Source: Marseilla massiliensis (GTDB lineage: Bacteria > Bacteroidota > Bacteroidia > Bacteroidales > Bacteroidaceae). Taken from it: a stretch of 64,000 nt of DNA. The notes under the pieces were generated by a model. It had not been told where the DNA came from. It was given only the letters and a program-made list of their open reading frames with translations, and did no database searches. The stretch is taken from assembly GCF_016899955.1 (NCBI RefSeq), contig NZ_JACJJL010000021.1:1-64000 (forward strand). Direction: 5' to 3'. Positions 54,927 through 63,647 of this stretch are shown one piece after another. A program made the translations under genes and the position numbers. Numbering within the stretch: position 1 is the first letter of the stretch; each line of letters begins with the position of its first letter.

Positions 54927-55889
54927 TCACTCATCACTTACACTCACCTCCCTGACGGTCATGTTTCCCCTATATGGCAACAGACCTGCCTTGAAGAATA
55001 TCCGCTGCCCACGACTGTCGGCAGACATGAAATTGGCAAAACCCCATGGCAGGCCATGACGGGGGTCGTTAAGCAAAGCGTAAATGGTGCGGACAAGCGG
55101 ATAATTGCCATTCCACAAATAATACTGGTATGGCTTCCAGCTGCTCTCAACTGTCGCGGGGTGTATACGGCTCACACCCATCACACGTATGTTCCGCTTA
55201 AACGTCACATTGGTAGTATCGCGCTTGTCGTTAAGCCAATTAGACCCGATAATCCCAATGGCATTTGGATGCTTCTCGACAAAGTCTATGACTTCGGCCG
55301 ATTTGTCCACCGCATAGATGTTGGGGCTGTTTATTGGCTTTCCGCCAAGCAATGAATCAACACAATAATGCACTGTGCTCGATTGCTTATTGTCGAAGGC
55401 CACCTCAATGCTGTCTAACTTGGAGTTTGGATAAAGCGCCTTCCATTTCGCAACCTTTCCACTCAATATCTGCTTTATGTCATTGACAGAGATTATCGTG
55501 TCGGGATTGGAATTGTTGACAATAAGAGCCAAGCCGTCAAAAGCCAACGGTATTGCTATCGGCTGGAAACGCCGGGCCTCAAGGTTGGCCACCTCCTTGT
55601 CTGTAAAATTGCGCGAGGTTATGGCAAGATACACCTGCTCTTTCATGAGCATGTTAACACCATCGAGCTCGTTGGTATATATAGGCACCAGCTTTGCCTT
55701 TGGATAAACAAACTCGAAAATCTCACGCTGTTCGTCAATAATAGGACTGAAACTCTCATCAGAGACAAACTTAATTGTCCCTGATGAGTAAGTGTCAGTT
55801 CTACCATTCTTAGGCTTGTCCTTGCAAGATGCGAACAAGCCTAAGATGAGAGTCAATCCAACAAAGGTGTTGAATACGTTAATCTTCAT
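54927..55889 (-). CDS. PstS-like substrate-binding lipoprotein
   Basis: A 320-residue lipoprotein (GLTLILGLFASCKDK, lipobox Cys) with the PBP-like phosphate-binding fold: GTIKFVSDESFSPIIDEQREIF, LAITSRNFTDKEVANLEARRF, IPLAFDGLALIVNNSNPDTIIS-VNDIKQILSGKVAKW, IGIIGSNW. PstS family proteins bind phosphate, but the classic Ser/Thr/Asp ligand set cannot be confirmed by eye, and there is no PstCAB transporter here. It sits 3 bases after tonB, so it works with the TonB system rather than an ABC importer. Ligand unknown. Confidence 0.8.
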   Translation of the reverse strand: MKINVFNTFVGLTLILGLFASCKDKPKNGRTDTYSSGTIKFVSDESFSPIIDEQREIFEFVYPKAKLVPIYTNELDGVNMLMKEQVYLAITSRNFTDKEVANLEARRFQPIAIPLAFDGLALIVNNSNPDTIISVNDIKQILSGKVAKWKALYPNSKLDSIEVAFDNKQSSTVHYCVDSLLGGKPINSPNIYAVDKSAEVIDFVEKHPNAIGIIGSNWLNDKRDTTNVTFKRNIRVMGVSRIHPATVESSWKPYQYYLWNGNYPLVRTIYALLNDPRHGLPWGFANFMSADSRGQRIFFKAGLLPYRGNMTVREVSVSDE

Positions 55890-55892
55890 TAT

Positions 55893-56720
55893 TTATTGCA
55901 GTCTGAATGTCACAGGTACAGTGTACTTAACACGTACAGCAGAACCATTCTGCTTACCGGGAATCCACTTAGGCATGCCTGCCACCACGCGGGATGCTTC
56001 CTTGTCAAGTGAGGGGTCAACAGACTTGACCACTTTGACGTCGGTGATAGAACCGTCACGCTCTACAACGAACGTCACGGTTACGCGGCCCTGAACACCG
56101 TTCTCCTCGGCAATGGTAGGATACTTAATGTGTGTGGACAGGTATTCAAACAGTGCGGCATCGCCACCGGGGAACTGGGGCATCTGCTCTACAACGTCGA
56201 ACACTTTCTCTTCAACAGGCTTCTCCTGTGCAATCACTTCCTTGGCCTTGAGCACCTCGCCGGCGGCCTCGTCGTTACCCTTAACGTCGAATGAACCGAT
56301 GGCTACGGCTGTCTTGGCAAGGTCGTCCTGAGACTTCAACTCGTCTTCTGGCGCAACGTCCTCGTCCTTCTTGATGACAGGGGCAGTAAACTTAACAGAG
56401 CTCTTTACTTTCTCTACAACCTTCTGCTCCATCTCAATCTTGACGGGCTCCTTACGCTCAACCTTAGCTTCCTTCTTCTTGGCCAGCTGCGAAAGCTCCA
56501 CATCTGTGGTAATGGCAACCTTCTTAGGCATTGCATTCTCAATGGCTATCTTTGCCCATACGGCAGCCATGATTACCACAATGGCAACAAGCACAATGAT
56601 GATTGACGCCAAGTTGCGCTTTCCTGTGTTCTTACGCAGACGGTAGGCACCATAAGAATGATTCTTACCTTCAAAGACGAGATCGACCCAGCTATTGTCT
56701 ATTAGATCTATTTTTGACAT
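55893..56720 (-). CDS. tonB: Energy transducer TonB
   Basis: A 275-residue TonB. The N-terminus SKIDLIDNSWVDLVFEGKNH-SYGAYRLRK is the Bacteroidota form, followed by a single TM (LASIIIVLVAIVVIMAAVWAKI), a Lys/Glu/Val-rich spanner (about 75-185) and the C-terminal domain with MPQFPGGDAALFEYL, QGRVTVTFVVERDGSITDV, and GMPKWIPGKQNG. It passes proton-motive energy from ExbB-ExbD to SusC-like receptors. It follows the second exbD by 38 bases. Confidence 0.93.
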   Translation of the reverse strand: MSKIDLIDNSWVDLVFEGKNHSYGAYRLRKNTGKRNLASIIIVLVAIVVIMAAVWAKIAIENAMPKKVAITTDVELSQLAKKKEAKVERKEPVKIEMEQKVVEKVKSSVKFTAPVIKKDEDVAPEDELKSQDDLAKTAVAIGSFDVKGNDEAAGEVLKAKEVIAQEKPVEEKVFDVVEQMPQFPGGDAALFEYLSTHIKYPTIAEENGVQGRVTVTFVVERDGSITDVKVVKSVDPSLDKEASRVVAGMPKWIPGKQNGSAVRVKYTVPVTFRLQ

Positions 56721-56758
56721 AGTTCTTCCTTTTTAATTATCTTCTGTCACCGATTCGA

Positions 56759-57406
56759 TTACTTGATTCCTTTCAGAGAGAGAAGCTTCTCGTCATCAGG
56801 AGTTATCTTGTCAATGACGTACTTACCAATGCTGCATATCTGCATCTCGTCAAGAGCCTCAACCATATTATTATAGCTGGCAGTATCCAAAGGCTTTATA
56901 ATAATGGTAAGAGTAGGTATCTTCTCACCGTTGATATTACCTTTGCGCAGTTCATCAAGCTCCTTGTTGTACTGCTCCTCAGTCATTGTCGACCCTGGGG
57001 CGGTCTTGCGGGCGTCAAGATCCTGCTTCGCTTTCATGATGCGGGCCACGGGGTTGATGCCTTCCTCGGTTGTGTGCTTGATGAGCACGCTACGGATTCC
57101 GTCCTTGCCCCATGTGGTCTCTTTCACGCATTCCGGATTGTCGTACTGCGGGATGCCGGCAACATAATATATCTTGTCATTAGAACCAAGATATATGGTG
57201 ATGGTATGAGAAGCTTTCGTTACAGACTTTTCCTCGTCAGTCAGCTTCTGGTCGTTCGACGGCATGGTAAGCTGCATTGCCGAAGGCTTGCTAAGGGTCG
57301 TACAAAGCATGAAGAAGGTGATAAGAAGCATCATCATGTCCACCATCGGCGTGAAGTCCACGCGGGTGTTCATTTTCTTCTGCTTGCTTTCTTTTTTCTT
57401 TGCCAT
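56759..57406 (-). CDS. exbD: Biopolymer transport protein ExbD (second copy)
   Basis: A 215-residue ExbD/TolR protein. After a Lys-rich start (MAKKKESKQKKMNTRVDFTP), one TM (MVDMMMLLITFFMLCTTL) contains the conserved Asp in the MVDMMMLL motif that takes part in proton transfer. The periplasmic domain is longer than in E. coli ExbD (141 residues). It differs clearly from the first ExbD, so the pair is likely specialised and not a recent duplication. Starts 3 bases after it. Confidence 0.9.
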   Translation of the reverse strand: MAKKKESKQKKMNTRVDFTPMVDMMMLLITFFMLCTTLSKPSAMQLTMPSNDQKLTDEEKSVTKASHTITIYLGSNDKIYYVAGIPQYDNPECVKETTWGKDGIRSVLIKHTTEEGINPVARIMKAKQDLDARKTAPGSTMTEEQYNKELDELRKGNINGEKIPTLTIIIKPLDTASYNNMVEALDEMQICSIGKYVIDKITPDDEKLLSLKGIK

Positions 57407-57409
57407 GGA

Positions 57410-58021
57410 TTATTCCTCCCCTTGTTTAAGATTTGTGATAAGTCTGTAACGGTTCTCGTTCATGTCCTGAAGCTCAGACATCATGGTCTTAACGACCTTG
57501 TATGGTGTCTTTGCATCACACTTGATGGCTATCGTCATGTCCGGGTTGGCTTCACGCGCAGCCTTGACCCACTCCTGGAACTCGCTCATGCCACCGTCAA
57601 TGCTGTCGGTGGGTATGCCGAGAGTCTTGATAGCTTCAGCCATCTGTTCTTTTTCAAGACTGAGGTAATCTCCCAAAGCGCTGATAGGGGCGCCAACCAT
57701 CGACTCCTGGCTGAAGTTCTTGAGTTGGGCGCTGTTGAACGACAACCCGAACTTGTCTGCAATGGTTTGCAGCATGGCGTTCATGTTGTTCTTGTTCTCG
57801 GTGCCTATGAATATCTTTCCGTCGTTTCCGACCAAGATATTCAAGACATCGTTCTCAGGCACTTTGACCTCAGACACCGAGCTTGGCGTGTTGACCTGTA
57901 TAGGCTCCGGCTGCAAGAATGTTGATGTCAACATAAAGAAGCACAGAAGCAGCGTCATCACGTCAGACATAGGCGTCATGTCTATCCAGATGTCTTTTTT
58001 CTGTATCTTTATTTTACCCAT
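57410..58021 (-). CDS. exbD: Biopolymer transport protein ExbD (first copy)
   Basis: A 203-residue ExbD/TolR protein. KIKIQKKDIWIDMTPMSDVM precedes the single TM (TLLLCFFMLTSTFLQ), with the conserved Asp in PMSDVMTLLL. The periplasmic part (about 45-200) has VPENDVLNILVGNDGKIFIG and DMTIAIKCDAKTPYKVVKTMM, family-typical. It lies between exbB (26 bases upstream) and the second exbD. Confidence 0.9.
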   Translation of the reverse strand: MGKIKIQKKDIWIDMTPMSDVMTLLLCFFMLTSTFLQPEPIQVNTPSSVSEVKVPENDVLNILVGNDGKIFIGTENKNNMNAMLQTIADKFGLSFNSAQLKNFSQESMVGAPISALGDYLSLEKEQMAEAIKTLGIPTDSIDGGMSEFQEWVKAAREANPDMTIAIKCDAKTPYKVVKTMMSELQDMNENRYRLITNLKQGEE

Positions 58022-58047
58022 TAGTTTGAATTTAAAAGGTAAAACAA

Positions 58048-58884
58048 TTAAATCTCGTCGGTGTGGTTAACGTCGTATGTAGCTGCTATTGTATAACCAA
58101 CCTCGTCGAGTGCATATGTAAGCTTGTCAATCTTGTTCGTGTAGAAGTTATAAACAACCACAGCCACCCAAGATGTTGCGATACCAGAAGCCGTGTTCAC
58201 AAGGGCCTCAGAAATACCGGCAGACAGAGCCATTGAGTCAGCACCACCACCGCTTGACAGAGCCTGGAACGAACGAATCATACCCAACACCGTACCGAAC
58301 AGAGCGGTAAGAGTACCGAGGGTAACGATTGTTGCTACGATAGGCAGGTTCATCTGCAGTGTAGGCATCTCAAGCTGAGTGGCCTCCTCGTGGGCCTGCT
58401 GTATCTTTGAAATCTTCTGGGCCTTCTTCATTGTGTTGTTGCTCTCAACATCCTTGTAAGCGTTGATAGAAGCAGAAACAACGTTAGCTACAGAACCGCG
58501 CATCTTGTCGCACAGTGCCTGAGCTTCGGTGAACTTGCCGGCCTTGATGAGCTCCTTAACCTGAACAGTGAACTTAGAGAGGTTCATCGTACCGAATGCA
58601 GACTTGAGGGCGAAATAGCGCTCAACGCCGAGGCAAACCACAGTGAGGAACAATGTGAAGATAAGACCTACAACAGGACCTCCTTTATACACAGTACCTG
58701 CAAGGTTAGCAGGGTGAGCAGACTTGTCTCCTCCGACGAAGTTGCTTGCATCACCGAGAACGAGGAAGTAGAAAGCATACGCTACAATGCAGCATATCAC
58801 CATAATCCAGATAGCGTTCTTGATACCTCCAAACCCCTGTTTCTTGTTTTTAGCCGGGGTTACAGCTTTTGTTGATGTTGCCAT
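58048..58884 (-). CDS. exbB: MotA/TolQ/ExbB proton channel protein
   Basis: A 278-residue ExbB with three TM segments: IWIMVICCIVAYAFYFLVLG, GGPVVGLIFTLFLTVVCLGV, and the paired NLPIVATIVTLGTLTALFGTVLGMI with AGISEALVNTASGIATSWVAVVVYNFY. The conserved GTVLGMIRSF and TASGIATSWVAV helices form the pore. It leads the six-gene TonB operon, which is preceded by the promoter box at 58992-58999. Confidence 0.94.
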   Translation of the reverse strand: MATSTKAVTPAKNKKQGFGGIKNAIWIMVICCIVAYAFYFLVLGDASNFVGGDKSAHPANLAGTVYKGGPVVGLIFTLFLTVVCLGVERYFALKSAFGTMNLSKFTVQVKELIKAGKFTEAQALCDKMRGSVANVVSASINAYKDVESNNTMKKAQKISKIQQAHEEATQLEMPTLQMNLPIVATIVTLGTLTALFGTVLGMIRSFQALSSGGGADSMALSAGISEALVNTASGIATSWVAVVVYNFYTNKIDKLTYALDEVGYTIAATYDVNHTDEI

Positions 58885-58991
58885 AATTGATTGATGTTTT
58901 TGTTTATTAATAATATGAATTTTGTTTTTTTAGTTGTTTTCTTAGCTTGCGCCTTACTGATGGTTAGAAAGTGGTTTTCGTTTCAGTGCAG

Positions 58992-58999
58992 CAAAGATA
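58992..58999 (-). promoter_or_regulatory. -7 promoter element of the exbB operon
   Basis: On the minus strand TATCTTTG matches TAnnTTTG, 108 bases before the exbB start. A second match, TATTTTTG (59054-59061), is nearer the aminotransferase gene. Which one is used cannot be decided from the sequence. Confidence 0.5.
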
Positions 59000-59086
59000 A
59001 TAAATATTACAGATACTGCGTTCGACGCTTAACATCTTTTAATCAGCTTGTCGCAAAAATAGGCCGCATTTATCAGTTTACGCAGT

Positions 59087-60280
59087 TTATTTCAGCTTTG
59101 CCAAGGCCTCTTTAATACGCTTCATGGCTTCAACGATGTTGTCCTCGCTGGTTGCGTAACTCATGCGGAAGCAGTCCGGGTCGCCGAAAGCATCGCCGCC
59201 GACAGTTGCCACATGTCCTTTCTCCAACAAGTAAAGAGCAAAATCGGTGGAGCTTGATATCGTTGTCTCGCCGTCTGACTTGCCGAAGAAGCTGCTGCAC
59301 TTGGGGAACACATAAAAGGCGCCTTCCGGCACATTCACTTCCAGCCCCGGTATTTCGCTTGTAAGCTTGACAATGAGGTCACGACGGCGATGGAAAGCCT
59401 GCCTCATCTCCTCCACACAAGCCTGGCTCGACGTATAGGCAGCTTCTGCCGCCTTCTGGCTTACGGAGCATGGGCCGCTTGTATACTGGCCTTGCAGCTT
59501 GTTGCACCCCTTCACTATCCACTCCGGGGCGGCAATGAACCCAATGCGCCAGCCCGTCATGGCGTAAGCCTTTGACACGCCGTTGACAACGATGGTGCGC
59601 TCTTTCATTCCGTCAAACTGCGCAATGCTCTCGTGACGGCCTGTATATATAATGTGCTCATAAATCTCGTCGGCAAGCACAAACATGTCTTCATGCTTCT
59701 TGATGACCTCTGCCAGCCCCTCAAGTTCAGCCTTGGAATAAACGCTTCCGGTAGGGTTGCTCGGAGAGCACAGTATGAGCAGGCGAGTCTTCGGCGTTAT
59801 GGCAGCCTCCAACTGCTCCGGTGTCATCTTGAAATTCTGCTCGAAGCCGGCGTTAACAATCACAGGCACGCCACCGGCAAGCTTCACCATCTGGGGATAA
59901 GAAACCCAGTAGGGGGCGGGTATTATGACCTCGTCACCGTCGTTGACCAAGGCCATCACCGTGTTGCATACGCTCTGCTTAGCTCCGTTTGACACGAGAA
60001 TCTCGTTCATTCCGTACTCCAGGCCGTTCTCGTTTTTCAACTTGTCGACAATAGCCTTGCGCAAGTCGGGGTACCCAGGCACTGGCGAATACCTCGAATA
60101 GTTGTCATCAATGGCTTTCTTGGCTGCGGCCTTGATGTGGTCAGGAGTGTTGAAGTCGGGCTCACCTACGCTCAAGTTGATTACATCGATGCCCTGAGCT
60201 TTCATCTCTGAGCTTTTCTGCGACATCGCCAGCGTGGCTGACGGCGCAAGCCTTTGCAAACGATCGGATAATTGTGCCAT
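59087..60280 (-). CDS. aspC: Aspartate/aromatic aminotransferase (PLP, class I)
   Basis: A 397-residue fold-type I aminotransferase. The PLP lysine is in VVNGVSKAYAMTGWRIGFIA, and NPTGSVYSKAELEG (the NPTG loop), LADEIYEHIIY (Asp-Tyr pair to PLP), and SVGEPDFNTPDHI near the N-terminus are all present. It is of the Bacillus/Thermus aspartate transaminase subgroup, which may also act on prephenate or other amino acids. Preceded by its own promoter box at 60310-60317. Confidence 0.9.
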   Translation of the reverse strand: MAQLSDRLQRLAPSATLAMSQKSSEMKAQGIDVINLSVGEPDFNTPDHIKAAAKKAIDDNYSRYSPVPGYPDLRKAIVDKLKNENGLEYGMNEILVSNGAKQSVCNTVMALVNDGDEVIIPAPYWVSYPQMVKLAGGVPVIVNAGFEQNFKMTPEQLEAAITPKTRLLILCSPSNPTGSVYSKAELEGLAEVIKKHEDMFVLADEIYEHIIYTGRHESIAQFDGMKERTIVVNGVSKAYAMTGWRIGFIAAPEWIVKGCNKLQGQYTSGPCSVSQKAAEAAYTSSQACVEEMRQAFHRRRDLIVKLTSEIPGLEVNVPEGAFYVFPKCSSFFGKSDGETTISSSTDFALYLLEKGHVATVGGDAFGDPDCFRMSYATSEDNIVEAMKRIKEALAKLK

Positions 60281-60309
60281 ACGAATTACTGTTGCTATTT
60301 ATTTAACTG

Positions 60310-60317
60310 CAAAATTA
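60310..60317 (-). promoter_or_regulatory. -7 promoter element of the aminotransferase gene
   Basis: On the minus strand TAATTTTG matches TAnnTTTG, 30 bases before the ATG. The adjoining sequence is AT-rich, as for other promoters in the window. Confidence 0.55.
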
Positions 60318-60394
60318 GTTATTTTATTCTTCACGCGAAAAAAAATATATTGTTTTTTAATGTTTCGTCAATGAAATGTAACAAAACGGGGGCC

Positions 60395-61603
60395 TCAGAG
60401 GTGCAGAGTATGCCCCATTCTGTCTTTTTTTGTCTTCAGGTAGTTGTAGTCATATTCATTTGGGGCCACCTCGATGGGCACATTCTCCACTATCTCCAGC
60501 CCATACGCCTCGAGCCCCACCCTCTTTGTCGGGTTGTTTGTGAGCAGCCTCATCTTGTGCACCCCGAGATGCCTCAGCATCTGCGCGCCGCACCCGTAGT
60601 CGCGCTCGTCGGGCTTGAATCCCAAGTGCACGTTGGCATCGACGGTATCGTAACCTTCCTCTTGCAGCTTATATGCCTTGATCTTGTTCATCAGGCCGAT
60701 GCCCCGGCCTTCCTGCTGCATGTATATCACCACGCCCTTGCCTTCTTTCTCAATCATCTCCATCGAGCGGTGCAGCTGTTCTCCGCAATCGCATCGCTTG
60801 CTCCCCAGTATGTCTCCTGTGGCGCACGAAGAGTGAACCCTTACCAACACAGGTTCGTCGGCGGCCCAACTGCCCTTTATGAGCGCGATGTGCTCCAGTC
60901 CGCTGCTTTTCTGCCTGAAAGGTATCAGCCTGAAATGCCCGTATGCCGTTGGCATGTCAACCTCGGTGCCCACCTCTATCAGCGACTCCGTCCTGAGCCT
61001 GTAGGCAATGAGGTCTTTGATGGCGATTATCTTCAACCCGTACTGGCTGGCAAACTGTTTCAATTCGGGCAGCCGTGCCATAGTACCGTCGTCGTTCATT
61101 ATCTCCATGAGCGCCCCGGCCGGATACAGCCCCGACAGTTTGCACAGGTCGATGGTGGCCTCGGTGTGGCCCGAACGCCTCAGCACGCCATGGTCTTGTG
61201 CGTATAGCGGGTTGATGTGCCCCGGCCGCCCGAATGTCTGCGGCGTCGACTCAGGGTCGGCCAGAGCCCTTATCGTGGCCGCGCGGTCGTGGGCCGAGAC
61301 ACCCGTCGTGCACCCATCGAGCTTGTCGATGGTCACGGTAAATGGCGTTCCCAGCACCGATGTGTTGTCTTCCACCTGCCTCGGCAGGTCAAGTTCCTCG
61401 CACCGGCTCATGGTTATAGGCGCGCACAGCACCCCCCTTGCATGCTTCAGCATGAAGTTGACGGCTTCAGGCGTAATCTTCTCGGCGGCAATTATCAAGT
61501 CGCCTTCGTTCTCGCGGTCTTCATCGTCGACCACAATCACGAACTTGCCCTCGCGGAAATCATCGAGAGCCGATTCTATTGTGTCCAGTCTGGTGTCTGT
61601 CAT
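60395..61603 (-). CDS. ribBA: 3,4-dihydroxy-2-butanone 4-phosphate synthase / GTP cyclohydrolase II
   Basis: A bifunctional riboflavin-synthesis enzyme of 402 residues. The N-terminal RibB part (1-205) has [21 protein letters not shown] and [15 protein letters not shown] plus [22 protein letters not shown]; the C-terminal RibA part has [24 protein letters not shown] with the zinc cysteines and [17 protein letters not shown]. Both active sites look intact. It supplies both early precursors of riboflavin. No FMN riboswitch was recognised in its short upstream spacer to the LptF/G gene. Confidence 0.95.
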   Translation of the reverse strand: MTDTRLDTIESALDDFREGKFVIVVDDEDRENEGDLIIAAEKITPEAVNFMLKHARGVLCAPITMSRCEELDLPRQVEDNTSVLGTPFTVTIDKLDGCTTGVSAHDRAATIRALADPESTPQTFGRPGHINPLYAQDHGVLRRSGHTEATIDLCKLSGLYPAGALMEIMNDDGTMARLPELKQFASQYGLKIIAIKDLIAYRLRTESLIEVGTEVDMPTAYGHFRLIPFRQKSSGLEHIALIKGSWAADEPVLVRVHSSCATGDILGSKRCDCGEQLHRSMEMIEKEGKGVVIYMQQEGRGIGLMNKIKAYKLQEEGYDTVDANVHLGFKPDERDYGCGAQMLRHLGVHKMRLLTNNPTKRVGLEAYGLEIVENVPIEVAPNEYDYNYLKTKKDRMGHTLHL

Positions 61604-61632
61604 ATCATTACAATTTTATGGTTATATACAAG

Positions 61633-63552
61633 TCAGTGACGGCCCGCGTTGCCGTTGCCCATTTCCGCTATACGTGCCACAAGGGCGTCGTTGGCAGCCC
61701 TCACCACCCTCAGGTCGCGCAGCAACCGCAACCTGAAGCGCAGCATGCGCAGGTAGAAGAACACGCCAAGGGGCAGTAGTATGCCCACGGTGGCGTTGAG
61801 CCACTTGTTGCGGAATGGCCTTGTGTGGGCATGGGTGGCCATTATGGGATATCGGTTGAGCTCGGTCAGTATCACCTTGTCCCTGGTGTTCGACAGGTCT
61901 TCTATCACCGCCTCCAACTCGACGCTTATTTCCCGTATGCGCCTGTCGTCGCCTTCGCGAAAGAACACGCTAATCGGGTTGGGCGCATGCAGCAAGTTGT
62001 GGCATCTCGAATACTCCGTGATGTCGAGCGTTATCTTTTCGAGCATTGCGGCGTCGGCGGCGTAATCGGGGTCGTTGATTATCACCTCCTTGCGGTAAAC
62101 GTGGCGTTTCTGCCTGATGCCGAGCAGCGAGCAGAATATGGAGCGGTAGATGTCGAAGTTGAACACCACTGAGTCGTTGTTGGCCTTGTATGTGAAGAAC
62201 ACGGCCAGCGGCGTGAGCACGGCAGTGGAAATCAGCTTGCCGAACCACACTGTCCACACCCCGTCGCGCGCCATCTTCATCCCCGAGTTTTCAAAAATGA
62301 AGTAGACGATGAACACGAGCACCGATATTATCACCGGCACTCCGAGCCCGCCCTTGCGTATGATAGCCCCGAGCGGTGCCCCTATGAAAAAGAATATCAC
62401 GCAAGACAGGGCGAGCGTCACCTTGCCGATGGCCTCAATCTGGTGAGTGCGCACGTTGCGGTTGAGCCCTTTCATGTAGTCGCCCTTCATGTCAAGCTCC
62501 GAGGCATACATCTGCACGCTGTTGAGGGCGGCCTTTACGGCCCGTTGCCTGTCTTCGGGGCTCAGCCTGAGATACACCGAATCTATGTTCATAGTGTCCG
62601 ACCTGGCCTCGGCCACGGCCCGCAACGAGTCTGCACGCCCCACCTCAGGCATGCTGAATGCGGTGCGTTTGGCGTCGTTGTAGAACGAATGGCCCACACT
62701 GTCGTTGAAATGGCGTATGGAGTCGAGGTCGTGCATTATCTTGCCGATGCTCTTCGAGCGGGCGTCGGCCGATATTCCGGCCACGTCTGCCATGTTGAAG
62801 CCTCCGTCGAAGTCGAGCACAATCTGCTTTGTGCCGAAGGTCTCGCGCCTGTAAGGCACGCTGGCGCTACCGGCGATGTCTTGCGACTGCATGTTTTCAA
62901 ACCACTCGCCGCTGTATAGCGTGAGCAGCAGGTGCTTCTTCTCGGCCGTCGACTGCAGCTTGCCCGAGTCGGCAAGTATTATGGCCGCATCCTCATAACT
63001 GCCGTTCATGCGGTATATCATCACCCCGTAGAGCATGCCCGTGCCCACCTCTTTCTTCTGCACATAAAGGTTGCATCCCGGTATTCCGTCGTAGAATATG
63101 CCCTCAGGTATCTCGAGTTCGGGGCTTTTTTGCTTCATAGAGAGAAGCAGCTGGCTGAACGACTTGTTGGCATCGGGGCCTATCACGTTCTGGAAGTAAA
63201 ACGAGCAGCAGGCTATCATGCACACTATCACGATCAATGAGCGCATGGCTTGCATGAGCGATATGCCCGCAGCCTTGATGGCCGTGAGCTCCGAGCTCTC
63301 ACCGAGATTGCCGAAGGTGATCAGCGACGAGAGCAGTATGGCCAGCGGGAATGCCTGCGGCATGAGCATGAGCCCCATGTACCAGAAGAACTGCGCCAGC
63401 ACTTCGAGCGAAAGCCCCTTGCCAATCAGCTCGTCGACATAGCGCCACAGGAACTGCATCATCAGCACAAACTGGCAGATGAAGAACGTTCCGAGGAACA
63501 GCAGGCCGAACTGCTTGGCTATGAATATGTCTAACTTCTTTATGCGGAGCAT
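61633..63552 (-). CDS. LptF/LptG family permease (YjgP/YjgQ)
   Basis: A 639-residue permease-like protein of the lipopolysaccharide transport family. The start at 63552 (MLRIKKLDIFIAKQFGLLFLG) is preferred over 63603: the -7 box at 63592-63599 lies inside the longer frame. N-terminal TMs include FICQFVLMMQFLWRYVDELIGKGLS and LPLAILLSSLITFGNLGESSELTAIKAAG, the family motif. A large periplasmic domain (about 120-370) follows, then C-terminal TMs (GKVTLALSCVIFFFIGAPLGAIIRKGG) and a ~140-residue extra cytoplasmic and membrane tail. Whether it is LptF or LptG cannot be told. Confidence 0.88.
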   Translation of the reverse strand: MLRIKKLDIFIAKQFGLLFLGTFFICQFVLMMQFLWRYVDELIGKGLSLEVLAQFFWYMGLMLMPQAFPLAILLSSLITFGNLGESSELTAIKAAGISLMQAMRSLIVIVCMIACCSFYFQNVIGPDANKSFSQLLLSMKQKSPELEIPEGIFYDGIPGCNLYVQKKEVGTGMLYGVMIYRMNGSYEDAAIILADSGKLQSTAEKKHLLLTLYSGEWFENMQSQDIAGSASVPYRRETFGTKQIVLDFDGGFNMADVAGISADARSKSIGKIMHDLDSIRHFNDSVGHSFYNDAKRTAFSMPEVGRADSLRAVAEARSDTMNIDSVYLRLSPEDRQRAVKAALNSVQMYASELDMKGDYMKGLNRNVRTHQIEAIGKVTLALSCVIFFFIGAPLGAIIRKGGLGVPVIISVLVFIVYFIFENSGMKMARDGVWTVWFGKLISTAVLTPLAVFFTYKANNDSVVFNFDIYRSIFCSLLGIRQKRHVYRKEVIINDPDYAADAAMLEKITLDITEYSRCHNLLHAPNPISVFFREGDDRRIREISVELEAVIEDLSNTRDKVILTELNRYPIMATHAHTRPFRNKWLNATVGILLPLGVFFYLRMLRFRLRLLRDLRVVRAANDALVARIAEMGNGNAGRH

Positions 63553-63591
63553 TGTTTGTCTGACGACTATGGGGATAGTTATACCGACTTG

Positions 63592-63599
63592 CAAAGTTA
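63592..63599 (-). promoter_or_regulatory. -7 promoter element of the LptF/G-family gene
   Basis: On the minus strand TAACTTTG matches TAnnTTTG, 40 bases before the start at 63552. It decides the start choice against the longer frame. Confidence 0.55.
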
Positions 63600-63647
63600 G
63601 CATAAAAAAGTCAGAGTGGGAATGCTTTTGCCGTTTTTTTCAGTTTT

